A DNA stretch of 64,000 bases from assembly GCA_918797485.1 (NCBI GenBank), contig CAKKNE010000004.1:5208001-5272000 (forward strand), in the 5' to 3' direction. The stretch is from Pelagomonas calceolata. Lineage: Eukaryota > Sar > Pelagophyceae > Pelagomonadales > Pelagomonadaceae. This document shows, in pieces, positions 44,824-54,065 of this stretch. The notes under the pieces are model-generated. The model was not told the origin of the DNA, did no database searches, and saw nothing but the letters and a program-made list of their open reading frames with translations. Numbering within the stretch: position 1 is the first letter of the stretch; each line of letters opens with the position of its first letter. The position numbers and the translations under genes were made by a program.

Positions 44824-47800
44824 ATGGACGCCAGCCGCCACGGCCGCGCCCTCGAGCAGGACGCGCGCGTCGCGCGCGTCGAGTTCGCGTGCTACGCGCC
44901 GCTCGGCTTCGGCGAGGAGGTCGTCGTCTGCGGCGACGCCCCCGTCCTGGGGAACGGCGACGTGGGCCGCGGCGTGGCGCTGCGGACGTCGGCGGCGACG
45001 TACCCCGTCTGGACGACGAGCGAGCCCGTCGCCGTCTTCGCGGGCGTCGTGCGCTACCGCTACGCCGTCTTCTCGGCGGGCGCCTTCGACCGGTGGGAGA
45101 GTTTTGAACAGGGGCAGGACCGGCGCGTGGCGTTGGTGGACGCGGGCGCGACGACCATCCTCTCGGACAAGCTCGAGTGCGCCGGGCTCCGGCCCTGGAC
45201 GGCGGCGGACGCCGCCGCCTTACGGAACGCGGACACGTCGGCGGCCGCCGTGGCCCGCGCGTCCATTGATGACGCCGAGGCGTCGCCGCGGCGGGGCGTG
45301 CAGTTCGCCGAGCCGCGCGCGGAGAAGCGGGGGTCGCTCACGGTGGAGGCGCCCTTCGGCTCGCCGCGGCGCCAGCCCACGACGTATCTGGCGGCGCGCG
45401 AGCGGCGCGAGGCGAAACCACAACCAAGGAAGATGCCCGCGACGCCCGAGAAGCCGTCTCCCAGAAGCTCGAAGTACGACGACGAGCAGCGCGAGGCGCT
45501 GGCCAAGTTTTTGGGGGACGAGGCGCCGGGCGCCGGCGCCCTCGCGCCGACGGACGGCGTGGTCGTCGCGTCGTTGTTCCTACCGGTGTTGATCGCTCGA
45601 GATTCGTCGGGAAAGCTCCAGATCGCCTGGGACCACGAAAATTTACTCAGTTTGCAGACGCCGCTCCGCGTGACGCGCGTCGGCATCGCGCGGACGCCTG
45701 ATGATGCTACAGAAAGAGAAAAGCAGGACGTCGCGAATCGGCTGCGGCGGCAGCCGTGGTGCGCCATCGCGATTTTTTTGGATGCGGAGACCTTTCGCTT
45801 GTTCTACCACTCGTTCTGCAAGGGCATCCTGTGGCCGGTCTTCCATAATTCGGTCGAGGTCTATGGGGAACAGTCTACACCACTGCTGGAATTTGACGAC
45901 GTGTTTCGGGCGCCGGCCGACGGGACGGAGGATGATAGGGTCGAGCTGCTGGCGGCGGCGGCGGGCTCGGCTCTGAGATTAGACCAGGACGTGAAGTCGC
46001 GGAGCCGGTCGGGGTCAAGTTTTGACCTGGGGAGCCCCCGCGGAAGTTCGGACGCCTTCTCGGAGACGGGCGAGGCGTCTCCCCGTAGCCCGCCGCCCCG
46101 AGATCTGCCGGCGCGGCCCGCGTCGCCCGCGCAGAAGGGTCGGGTGACGACGAACGACGAACGAGCGTGGCACGCTTATAAGCGGGCGAACCAGGTGTTT
46201 CGGGATGCGGTGGTCGAGGCGTACAACCAAGGGGATTTGGTCTGGATCCACGGCTTCCAATTACTCCTCTTGCCGGCCTTCGTGTCTAGAAGACTGGCGG
46301 CGGCGCGCATCGGCGTGTTCCTGCACACGCCTTTCCCTTCTTCTGAAATCTTTCGGACGCTGAGCATGCGTTCGGAACTACTGCGAGGCGTGCTCGGGGC
46401 GGACCGCATCGGGTTCCATCTGTTTGAATACGCGCGGCACTTCGTGACGAACGTCCGGCGATTACTGGGCATCAAGAACGCCCACGACCGTCGGGGTGTG
46501 GTGTTAGATGTCGATGGGAGGGATGTGATCATCACGTGCGTCCACGCGGGCGTCGAGCCCGCCGCGTTATCGAGGGTCGCGGCGCTGCCCGAGACGGAGC
46601 AAGCGCGCCGGGACCTGGCGCGGTCGCTAGGTATCGGCGAGGTGTCGTGGAACGACGGCACGCATATAATTATCGCGGGCATCGACAAGCTGGAGAGACT
46701 AAGGGGCCTGCCGCTGAAATTGCTGGCCTACGAGCGATACCTGGACGACGCGAAGGGTCGGGGCGAGGCGCCGGACACGAGGTTGGTGCAGTACGCGCTC
46801 GCGTCGCCCGAACGGGCGGCCGACGCGGCCAAGGTGCGAAGCGACTGTTTGGCCCTTGTCGATAGAATTAGGGACAGGCACGGCGAAGCGTCGGTCGTCT
46901 GGCGCGAGGTGCGCGACGTGCCCGTCGAGGAGCGCCTCGCGTTGTTAGGCGCGGCGGACGTCTTCTGGGTGTCTTCCGTGCGTGACGGTCTGAACCGGTG
47001 GCCGCTGGAGTACGTGGCAGTGCAGTACGACGCCGTCGTCGCGGGCGGTTTTGATCATGCGCCGGAAAACAAAAAGTACTTCGACGCCATCCTGGAACGC
47101 GCGGCGGACTGCTGCGGCGGCGCGGGCTACCCCTGCGGCGACCCCTGCACGGACTTTGTGCCCAAGGGCCCGCACTCGAAGCGCGGCGACGCGGCGGCCG
47201 AGCGGCGCGCGCTCGCGGCGGAGGTCTTCCCTGAAAGTGATGGGGCGTCTCTGCAACGACGCGCCAAGCTCGAGGCGCGGACGCCGGGCACTTTAGTGCT
47301 ATCCGACTCGTCGTCAGCGTCGCGCGTGTTGTTGGGCGCGACGGTCGCGAACCCCTGGCGCGTCGACGACGGCGCGACGGCCTTGAGGAGGGCGCTGGAC
47401 ATGCGGCCGCGGGAACGGTTGGCGCGCCTGGCCAAGGACGCGCGGTTTCTGGGAAGAGCGACGACGGGGAAATGGGCGTACCGCGTGCTCGCCGATTTAA
47501 AAACGGTGCCTAGAGATAGGAACCCGCTGCGCGCGACGCACGCGGGTTTGGGGCTGGGCTTCCGGATCCTGGGCATGAAGTCGGGCTTCGACGCCTTGCA
47601 GGTCGATCGGGTCGCGCGCGCGTACCGCCAGGCGGGCCAGGACGCGCCGAGCGCGGCGCCGACGGAGAAGGGCGGCTTCTCGGCGACGGGGACGTCTCGG
47701 GTCGTCATCCTAGATTATGGCGGCACGCTCGTGCCCGAGGCGACGGCGGTCGGCGCGGTCGCGTCGTACGCGATCGCGAGCGGCACCAAAAAGACGCCGC

Positions 47801-49020
47801 GGCCCTCGGACGAGGTGCTGGGGGTCCTGGCGGCGCTCGCGCGGGACCCGCGGAACGTGGTCTTCGTCGTGTCGGGGCGCGAGCGCGTCCATTTATTGGA
47901 TGGTCTGGCGGGCCCGGGCCTCGCGGACCTGGGCTTGGCGGCGGAGCACGGCTTTTTCGTGCGGTGGCCCCGGGCGCTGCGGGACGTGGGCCCGGGGACG
48001 GCGGTGATGAACACGGCGCTGGCGCGGCGCGGCGGCGCGGGCACGGCGTCGCCCGGCGCGCACGACCGGCCGCCGCCGCCGCCGGCGACGTCGCCCGAGG
48101 CGCGGTCGCCGCGCGTCGACGACGGCGACTGGGACCGCGCCGCGCCGCGGCGCGGCGGCTGGCGCGCCCAGGCCCTCACGACGATGGACATGTTCGCGCG
48201 GCAGACGCAGGGCACCTACGTCGAGCGCCACGAGTCGTGTTTGGTGTGGCAATATAGGGACGCGGACCCGGACTTCGGCGAGATGCAGGCGACGGAGCTC
48301 GAGAGCCAACTGCGCCTGGTCCTGGCGCCCTACGGCCAGGTGAGGGTATTAAGGGGCGCGAATCCCAGTAGAGGCGGCTACGTCGAGGTCCGGCCCGCGG
48401 GCGTCGACAAGGGCGCGCTGCTGAGGCGGGTGCTGCGGGCCCTCGAGGCGGCGGGGCGGCCGGCGGACTTCGCGCTCGTCGTCGGCGACGACGCGAGCGA
48501 CGAGCCCATGTTCCGCGAGCTGCGGAAGTGGCAGGGCGACGCGGCGGTCCCGACGGCGACGCGCGCGCGGCGGTCGGCGCGGGCCTTCTCCGTGACCGTG
48601 GGCAAGAAGCCGAGCGACGCCGAGTCGTACGTCGACGCGCACGACAACCTCGTGGAACTGCTCGAGGCGCTCGCGCGCGTGTCGAACCGCGGCGCGCGCT
48701 ACTACTCGTCGCACGACTTCGCCGCCGAGTACGCGTCGGCCTGCGCGGCGCTGCGCGACGACTTCCCCGGCGACGCGCGCGGCGACTCGGACGACCGCGC
48801 CTCCACGACGTCGAGCTCGGCGCCGTCGGACATGGCGCGGTCGCTCTCGATGCCGGCCTTCGGCCAGGCGGCGAACCAGCCGCGGCGGCGGCCCGTGGCG
48901 CGCAAGAACTCGTGGCTCTCCTTCCAGGACGCCTTCCAGGTCGCGCCGCAGGAGGCCGAATCTGCGCCCATCATCGAGGAGGGCGACGAGGAGAACGACG
49001 ACGCGGCCATGTTCTTCTAG
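44824..49020 (+). CDS. CBM20 - trehalose-6-phosphate synthase - phosphatase fusion with altered active sites
   Basis: Single exon, 1,398 residues. An N-terminal starch-binding CBM20 (about 15-115: VEFACYAPLGFGEEVVVCGD, YPVWTTSEPVAVFAGVV) is followed by a GT20 domain (about 247-885: VWIHGFQLLLLPAFV, RIGVFLHTPFPSSEIFRTLS, GADRIGFHLFEYARHFVTN, GIDKLERLRGLPLKLLAYER, VSSVRDGLNRWPLEYVAVQ) and a HAD-type TPP domain (about 958-1275: VVILDYGGTLVPEA, VVSGRERVHL, LALVVGDDASDEPMF). Active TPS has WVHDYHL and active TPP has DxDGT; here they read WIHGFQL and DYGGT. A catalytic acid/His pair in TPS and the second Asp of TPP are thus lost, suggesting a regulatory rather than catalytic role, like many class II plant TPS proteins. 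Carbohydrate binding may localise or sense glucan. Confidence 0.87.
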   Translation: MDASRHGRALEQDARVARVEFACYAPLGFGEEVVVCGDAPVLGNGDVGRGVALRTSAATYPVWTTSEPVAVFAGVVRYRYAVFSAGAFDRWESFEQGQDRRVALVDAGATTILSDKLECAGLRPWTAADAAALRNADTSAAAVARASIDDAEASPRRGVQFAEPRAEKRGSLTVEAPFGSPRRQPTTYLAARERREAKPQPRKMPATPEKPSPRSSKYDDEQREALAKFLGDEAPGAGALAPTDGVVVASLFLPVLIARDSSGKLQIAWDHENLLSLQTPLRVTRVGIARTPDDATEREKQDVANRLRRQPWCAIAIFLDAETFRLFYHSFCKGILWPVFHNSVEVYGEQSTPLLEFDDVFRAPADGTEDDRVELLAAAAGSALRLDQDVKSRSRSGSSFDLGSPRGSSDAFSETGEASPRSPPPRDLPARPASPAQKGRVTTNDERAWHAYKRANQVFRDAVVEAYNQGDLVWIHGFQLLLLPAFVSRRLAAARIGVFLHTPFPSSEIFRTLSMRSELLRGVLGADRIGFHLFEYARHFVTNVRRLLGIKNAHDRRGVVLDVDGRDVIITCVHAGVEPAALSRVAALPETEQARRDLARSLGIGEVSWNDGTHIIIAGIDKLERLRGLPLKLLAYERYLDDAKGRGEAPDTRLVQYALASPERAADAAKVRSDCLALVDRIRDRHGEASVVWREVRDVPVEERLALLGAADVFWVSSVRDGLNRWPLEYVAVQYDAVVAGGFDHAPENKKYFDAILERAADCCGGAGYPCGDPCTDFVPKGPHSKRGDAAAERRALAAEVFPESDGASLQRRAKLEARTPGTLVLSDSSSASRVLLGATVANPWRVDDGATALRRALDMRPRERLARLAKDARFLGRATTGKWAYRVLADLKTVPRDRNPLRATHAGLGLGFRILGMKSGFDALQVDRVARAYRQAGQDAPSAAPTEKGGFSATGTSRVVILDYGGTLVPEATAVGAVASYAIASGTKKTPRPSDEVLGVLAALARDPRNVVFVVSGRERVHLLDGLAGPGLADLGLAAEHGFFVRWPRALRDVGPGTAVMNTALARRGGAGTASPGAHDRPPPPPATSPEARSPRVDDGDWDRAAPRRGGWRAQALTTMDMFARQTQGTYVERHESCLVWQYRDADPDFGEMQATELESQLRLVLAPYGQVRVLRGANPSRGGYVEVRPAGVDKGALLRRVLRALEAAGRPADFALVVGDDASDEPMFRELRKWQGDAAVPTATRARRSARAFSVTVGKKPSDAESYVDAHDNLVELLEALARVSNRGARYYSSHDFAAEYASACAALRDDFPGDARGDSDDRASTTSSSAPSDMARSLSMPAFGQAANQPRRRPVARKNSWLSFQDAFQVAPQEAESAPIIEEGDEENDDAAMFF

Positions 49021-49135
49021 AGCCCCTCTCCACCGTATATAAAACCGACACATTATTCACGAGAGTGCTCGTCCGGGGCCTTGGGGGCGCGACCCCCCGT
49101 ACATAGTAGATCCAACCGTGACCGTGACAAATTAT

Positions 49136-49909
49136 TTACGAGATGAACGGGATGCCGACGTGCGTCCGCGCGCGATAGCTGGGGTACTCGCGCGGGTAGA
49201 AGGCCCCAAGCGTCGCCTCCTCGAAGGGGATCCGGTCCCGGAAGAAGCGCCACGAGAGGAGCGCGTAGAGAAATAGGCAGACGGGGTTCGCCAGGAGCAC
49301 CTGCGTGCCCAGGGACCACCAGAACCAGCCGCAGTACGACGGGTGCCGGAGCACCGAGTAGACGCCCGTCGTCACGAGCCGGTGGTGCTGGGGCTTTTGC
49401 GTCGCGACGCGGTGCGCGAAGTGCTCGCCGCACGTCGCGAGCGCGGCCAGGCGCACGGCCTGGCCGCCCGCGACGAGGACGACGCCGAGCCGGAGCGTCG
49501 CCGCGCTCTGCTTGAGCGGGAGCCGGTACTCGAGCGCGAACTCGAGGACCGCCGCGAAGAAGGCCAGGCCGTAGGCGACGGAGTGGTTCAGGAGCCAGCT
49601 GTCGAAGCTCACGTCGCGCCAGCGCCAGGCCGCCGCGCCCAAGAACTCGGACGCGTGGAAGCCGCACATGGCGCACGCGTAGAGGCACCAGCGCACGAGG
49701 GCCACGTTCCGCCGCGGCGCCGCGAGGCTCTGGACGAGCAGGACGGCGTGGGCGCCCCCAATGCCTCCCAGGAAGAGGCCCGCGAGGCCGTTCGCGCCGA
49801 GGCCGTACGGCTGGCTGAAGGGCCGGCTCCGCGCGCGGAGCCACGCGAGCTCGTTCGCGTCGTCCTGCTCGTCGTCCTCGCTCGGGCCGCGCTTTTTTTG
49901 GACGAACAT
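49136..49909 (-). CDS. Protein-S-isoprenylcysteine O-methyltransferase
   Basis: Single exon, 257 residues, usual family size. ICMT methylates the C-terminal prenylcysteine of CaaX proteins such as Ras/Rho at the ER membrane. After a charged N-terminus there are hydrophobic helices (LAGLFLGGIGGAHAVLLVQS, VAYGLAFFAAVLEFALEY, LRLGVVLVAGGQAVRLAALA) and the conserved C-terminal block: GEHFAHRVATQKPQHHRLVT, TGVYSVLRHPSYCGWFWWSL, NPVCLFLYALLSWRFFRDRI and FEEATLGAFYPREYPSYRAR, with the RHPxYxGW and EE..L...Y..Y signatures that bind S-adenosylmethionine and the substrate. The first ATG is used. It converges with TPS-TPP and diverges from the MFS gene. Confidence 0.92.
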   Translation of the reverse strand: MFVQKKRGPSEDDEQDDANELAWLRARSRPFSQPYGLGANGLAGLFLGGIGGAHAVLLVQSLAAPRRNVALVRWCLYACAMCGFHASEFLGAAAWRWRDVSFDSWLLNHSVAYGLAFFAAVLEFALEYRLPLKQSAATLRLGVVLVAGGQAVRLAALATCGEHFAHRVATQKPQHHRLVTTGVYSVLRHPSYCGWFWWSLGTQVLLANPVCLFLYALLSWRFFRDRIPFEEATLGAFYPREYPSYRARTHVGIPFIS

Positions 49910-50351
49910 GGTCTAATGTCTGGCGTTCGTTCCAGCGTTCGTTCCTTCCTCACTGCGCGGTCCGCGTAACAGCAGCCTCCTGGGCAGGCGGCAAAGTCTG
50001 TAGATCGTCCACCAAAGCACGGGAAACTGTCACGCGCTTGAATTGTAGCGAAGGGATATATTTAAACCAACTTGGACTTGAACGGGCGGCTTTTTGGTTG
50101 CCTCCAGGCCGTTTTTGATCAAATCTTCACTTTTTTCTAGTATGTCTTTCGACGCTAGATTTAGCGCGCCGCGCCTCAGCGTTTGCCGCGCGCAGATCGT
50201 GCGCAGAGCGTGCAGTTGATAGCGCATCGCACTGCTGCAATCGCGTCGTCTCGCTTGCACGCCATCGACTGCTCCCAGGCCCAGCGGCACAGCTTCAAAG
50301 TTGGACCATTGCGTGAGAGCGCAGCTCCTTGCACGCCATCGACGCGCTTTT
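49910..50351. promoter_or_regulatory. Divergent promoter region, ICMT / MFS transporter
   Basis: A 442-bp spacer. CTAGTATGTCTTTCGACGCTAG (50137-50158) is a motif-set variant. CTTGCACGCCATCGAC occurs at 50253 and 50328; it equals the introner core CACGCCATCGAC but without TIRs, perhaps remnant introner sequence in the 5' UTR. No gene. Confidence 0.45.
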
Positions 50352-51881
50352 ATGCAAGACTACCAAGCCATGCTGCTCAAAGGCGCAATAACGCTGGCGC
50401 TCCTGCAATGCACCTGGGCCTTGACCTCGCCGCTGAAGCGCCTCCGCCGCGCGACGACCGTGACCAAGGGCGCCAACGTCGGCCTCGCGTCGCTCAAGCC
50501 CGCGGACCTGAAGATCGCCGGCTCGGCCGCGTGCGGCTCCTACATCCAGGGCTACACGACGGGCGTGCTCGGCGGCGCCCTGCTCTTCCTGGGGCCGCAC
50601 TTTGGGCTCACGCCGGCGCAGATCGGCGCCGTGGCGACGGCGACGACGCTGGGGAGCGTCCTGGGCACCTTTTCCGCGTCGGCGCTCGCGGACGCCGCGG
50701 GCCGGCGGCCGACGATGGCCTTCTCGTCGGCGCTCTTCGTCGTGGCCTCGGTCCTGATGGTCTGGACGCCGTCGCTGAACGTGTTGGTGCTGGCGCGGTT
50801 CCTGGCCGGCGTCGGCATCGGGAACTGCGGCGCCGTCGTGCCCGTGTACGTCGCCGAGTGCGCCGAGGCCGCGTCGCGCGGCGCGCTCGCGACGCTGCCG
50901 CAGCTCATGATCTCGAGCGGCGCCATGTCGGGCCTCGTGGTCACCTTCGCGGTGGCGCTCTGCCGCACGGGCCTGGGCTGGTCCGCGGCGACGGCGTCGC
51001 GCGTCTCGCTCGGCTTCACCCTGCTGCCGTCGCTGCTCTACGCCGCCCTCGTGCTGCGGCTGCCCGAGTCGCCGCGGTACCTGCTGCGCAAGGGCCGGCG
51101 GGAGCGGGCCCTCGCGGCCCTGGGCACGCTCCGGGGCGGCCCCTGCGAGGCCGAGCTCACCGCCCTCGAGCAGGCGACGGCCAAGGAGACCAAGGGCGCG
51201 GCGCGGCGCGAGGCCGGCTGGCGCACGCTCCTCGAGCCGAAGATCCTGCGGCGGCTCGGCGTCTGCGTCGTCCTCCAGTTCTTCCAGCAGTTCGCGGGCA
51301 TCAACGCCATCGTCTACTTCACGCCGCACATCCTGAAGAGCTCCGGCACCGTCGCGACGCTCGGGTCGTCGCTGCGGCTCAGCGCGGACTCCGCGGCGCT
51401 CCTCGCGACGGCCGTCACGTACTTCCCCAAGATCCCCGCCATGTTCCTGACCATGGCGCTCATGGACACGTGGGGCCGGGCGAAGATGCTGCGGGTGTTC
51501 AGCCCGGCGATGGGGCTGTGCCTCGCGGCGCTCGGGCTCTCGCTCGGGTCGTCGTCGGGCGTCGCCGCGACCGTGGCGCTCGTCGCCATCGCGCTCTACG
51601 GCATCTTTTTCAACTTGTCGCTCGGGCCGGTGCCCAACATCTACACGGCCGAGTCGTTCCCCGCGCGAGCGCGGTCCGCCGCGATGACGGTGTCGCTCTG
51701 CGCGCAATTCCTTGCGCACGCGATGGTGTCCTTCTGGTTCCCGGTGCTCATGGCGTCTCGCGGCGCGCCCGCGGTCCTGTATTCGTTCGCCGGGATCTGT
51801 GGGGTTGCGGGCCTCTTCGCGTGCACGCTGGCCGAGACGAAGCAGGCGTCGCTCGAGGCTATTGCTTCGGAGCTCGACTGA
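50352..51881 (+). CDS. MFS sugar transporter with N-terminal targeting sequence
   Basis: Single exon, 509 residues from the first ATG (a second ATG at 50370 begins the hydrophobic leader MLLKGAITLALLQCTWA). Twelve hydrophobic segments and the sugar-porter signatures are visible: DAAGRRPTMAF (loop 2-3), PESPRYLLRKGRRERAL (after TM6), QQFAGINAIVYFTPHIL (TM7 substrate site), DTWGRAKMLRVF (loop 8-9) and GPVPNIYTAESFPARARSAA (TM10 and the following loop). These fix it as an SLC2/SP-family proton- or facilitated sugar carrier. The leader ends CTWALTSPLKRLRRATT, a signal-peptide-like stretch followed by a basic transit-like region, so import into the complex plastid is possible but not proven. Confidence 0.87.
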   Translation: MQDYQAMLLKGAITLALLQCTWALTSPLKRLRRATTVTKGANVGLASLKPADLKIAGSAACGSYIQGYTTGVLGGALLFLGPHFGLTPAQIGAVATATTLGSVLGTFSASALADAAGRRPTMAFSSALFVVASVLMVWTPSLNVLVLARFLAGVGIGNCGAVVPVYVAECAEAASRGALATLPQLMISSGAMSGLVVTFAVALCRTGLGWSAATASRVSLGFTLLPSLLYAALVLRLPESPRYLLRKGRRERALAALGTLRGGPCEAELTALEQATAKETKGAARREAGWRTLLEPKILRRLGVCVVLQFFQQFAGINAIVYFTPHILKSSGTVATLGSSLRLSADSAALLATAVTYFPKIPAMFLTMALMDTWGRAKMLRVFSPAMGLCLAALGLSLGSSSGVAATVALVAIALYGIFFNLSLGPVPNIYTAESFPARARSAAMTVSLCAQFLAHAMVSFWFPVLMASRGAPAVLYSFAGICGVAGLFACTLAETKQASLEAIASELD

Positions 51882-51972
51882 CTAATATTTTTAGGAGTGG
51901 TTTTTAGTCGGGGAAAGGGTAGGGAGTAATGTACGTGCTTGGCGGCCGTCTGTGGAGAACGACGCGCTGAGT

Positions 51973-52503
51973 TTAGACGGCGAACGCCGCCACGAGGCCG
52001 ACTAGTACGGACGTCGCCGCGGCGTGCGCGGCGCCGTCCGAACTGTTTCCGTCGCCTGGAGACGACGGCGGAGTCTCCGCTCCATCGGCCGGGCCGGAGT
52101 CGCCGCATGCCCCTGGCTTCTCCGAGCCCGCAGGTAGCGCAAAGGACTCGATGCCGCGGCCCCGCAGGCAGGTGCACTCCGTCTGACAGCAGCAATCGCA
52201 CCGACCGCTTCCGCCTTCGTGCTCGTCGATGTCTACCGACGCGAGCGCGTCCCCGTACTTCGCGTGGCAGACCGCCCAGCACTTCGCCGCGGCTTCGTAG
52301 TCCTGTGTTTGCGTGTCGCGCGTGCGGCCGTTGAGAGCAGGCTTTGTATGAGTTCCGGTGCGCTGCCGGGCCCAGACCTCCTGCGCGTGATTCCTCGCGC
52401 GTCTTGAAGGGGGGCTAGAGGGGCTAGGGTAAGAGCTTGGAGGGGGGGTTTTCTCGGTGTCGGTGTCCACGCAAAACCAGTATTCTTCCAAACACTTACA
52501 CAA
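51973..52503 (-). other. Open frame without ATG, Cys-rich with C-terminal hydrophobic tail
   Basis: 176 codons open, but no ATG in frame; the first codon is TTG. The C-terminal part is protein-like: AKCWAVCHAKYGDALASVDI, a CDCCCQTECTC cluster and a terminal hydrophobic run (ATSVLVGLVAAFAV) like a GPI-attachment signal. CGCAAACACAG at about 52306 on the minus strand could be an acceptor. It may be a 3' exon, possibly an alternative end of the upstream DUF707-like gene, or non-coding. Confidence 0.3.
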
Positions 52504-52509
52504 ACAACT

Positions 52510-54065
52510 CTAGGAGGAACTAGGCATATCGTCCGAGTCGTGCAGGTAGCCGGTCACGTTCCGCGACGCGCGCACCAGCTCGACGCCGCGCGTCGCGTAC
52601 CACTCGGCCATCTCTGTCCTGGCCTTGGACGCCGCGCTGTCGGAGTACGACTTCGTCCACGCGTCCCTCCGGCCGGGGAGGCCGTGCGACGCGCGGAACA
52701 CGTCCACGACGCCGGCCGCGAACTTTTCACCCCGCAAAGAGCAATAGCCGGGCAGCCAATCCGGGTAGCCGTAGCCCTCCGCGTTCATCTCGACGTCCGC
52801 CAAGTCGTGGAAACAGTGATAGGCATTGGGGGTGAACGCCGTCGCGAAGAGCTCTACTTTCGCCACGCGTCGACCGACGGCGCCGTTCGTGAGCTTCTGT
52901 GGCCTGTGCACAAATGAATCAGTGATTCGGGTGCGCCGCGACAATTTGATTCATGCACTGATCGAGGCCGCATCTCCGGGAAGCGGCGGCCGTGGGCCCT
53001 GCGGATCGCCGGCGACGCGACGTCCAGGTCGTTGCGGGCCGCGATCCGGAAAAAAGGCTTGGCGTCGAACTCGCCGGCGAAGAGCCGCACGTCGTCTAGT
53101 ACAACCTAGGTAGAAATCAAAATTCACCTCGACTGCTCGATGGCGCGGCGGTGCCGGTTCATCACCACTCGACGGAGCCAGGACGGCCGCGAGCACCCGG
53201 CTCACTGGTTGATTTCCACACAGATCACGACGAAGACCCACCGCACGCCCAGCGCCTGGACGTGCGCCGGCAGGACGAACTTGAGCTGCGCCACGTAGCC
53301 GCCCGTCCCCTTCGTCGGCACGCGCGGCACGTCGCACGCCTCGCTCAGGTAGGGCCTGCGTGCAAGTCGACCGGTGAGGCAAGCGCCGCGAAATTTGTCT
53401 TTGCGCGCTGGGTCGGGCAGGCGCGGGCCGTCCTCCTCCCCGTCGATGGGGCCGTCGATGGCCTCGTCGAGGTCGGGGTCGTCGCCGCAGCGCTGCCACG
53501 TCGGCACGATGCAGGCGCGGGGGCGGAGCATCGCCCAGTTGCGCCGCGCGACCTGCACGCGCCCGGCGTCCAGCAGCCCCGGCACGACCAGCAGCACGTC
53601 GAGCGCGCCGGCGTCGACGACCGGCCGTCGCGCGGACGCGGCGCAGCGCCGCGTCGCCGCCGCCTTGCGCTCGGCGGCGTCGACCGTCGGCCGGGGCGTC
53701 GGCCGTGGCGTCGGGCTCGGAGTTGGCGTGTTGAGCGCGACCGGCGCCGGCGTCCGCTTCGTCCGGCGCCGGCGCCGCCCCTCGCCTCCCTGGCACGTGC
53801 CGATGCCGTACGCGGCGCGCCACGCCTTCTTAAAGTTGCAGTCGTCGTCGACATCGCACTCCCTGTCCTGGTTCGTGCACCTGCCCTTCTTGCGCGGCGT
53901 GGCCGGCGCGGCGGCCGGCAGCGGAACACCGCCGGCAGAAACACCATCCCCGGACGGTTCGGCGCCCGCGAACGGCAAGGTCAGGAGCTCTTTGAGTGAC
54001 TGTGCGCTGGCCTGCAGCAGGAGCGCTGCGGCGGACACCACTTTGAGCAAGGCAGCGCCCCGCAT
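52510..54065 (-). CDS. DUF707-like secreted/luminal glycosyltransferase-type protein
   Basis: Four exons (54065-53419, 53355-53232, 53105-52969, 52903-52510) give 433 residues. The ATG at 54065 starts a signal peptide (MRGAALLKVVSAAALLLQAS). A Cys/Lys-rich segment and a Thr-Pro linker (TPTPSPTPRPTPRPT) lead to the main domain: LDVLLVVPGLLDAGRVQVAR, VAQLKFVLPAHVQALGVRWV, FVVLDDVRLFAGEFDAKPFF, LDVASPAIRRAHGRRFPEMR and KVELFATAFTPNAYHCFHDL followed by AEGYGYPDW. The order (LDDVxLxxxxF; a DVASPAI strand; a VExFATxFTxxAxxC segment; GYGxPxW) is that of DUF707-type proteins, thought to be Golgi/ER glycosyltransferase-like. All three introns are introners, two with GC donors. The family call is tentative; coding status is firm because every junction closes the frame. 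Confidence 0.68.
52904..52960 (-). mobile_element. Short introner, intron 3 of DUF707-like gene
   Basis: 57-bp element CTGTGCACAAATGAATCAGTG...CAATTTGATTCATGCACTG. Intron 52968-52904 on the minus strand, GC donor (GCCTCGAT), acceptor GTGCACAG. Target copies are diverged. Splicing gives FPEMRPQKLTNG. Confidence 0.82.
53106..53223 (+). mobile_element. Introner, intron 2 of DUF707-like gene
   Basis: 118-bp element CTAGGTAGAAATCAAAATT...GGTTGATTTCCACACAG; one TIR is decayed. Intron 53231-53106 on the minus strand, GT-AG, restoring WVFVVLDDVRLF. Target copies AGTACAAC / ATCACGAC are partly diverged. Confidence 0.88.
53356..53410 (-). mobile_element. Degenerate 55-bp introner, intron 1 of DUF707-like gene
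   Basis: On the gene strand CAGCGCGCAAAGACAAATTT...CGACTTGCACGCAG, with 7/8 matching targets GCCCGACC / GCCCTACC. The predicted intron 53418-53356 is 63 nt, GC-AG, and has no in-frame stop, so retention would add 21 residues. Splicing gives DGPRLPYLSEAC. Confidence 0.7.
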
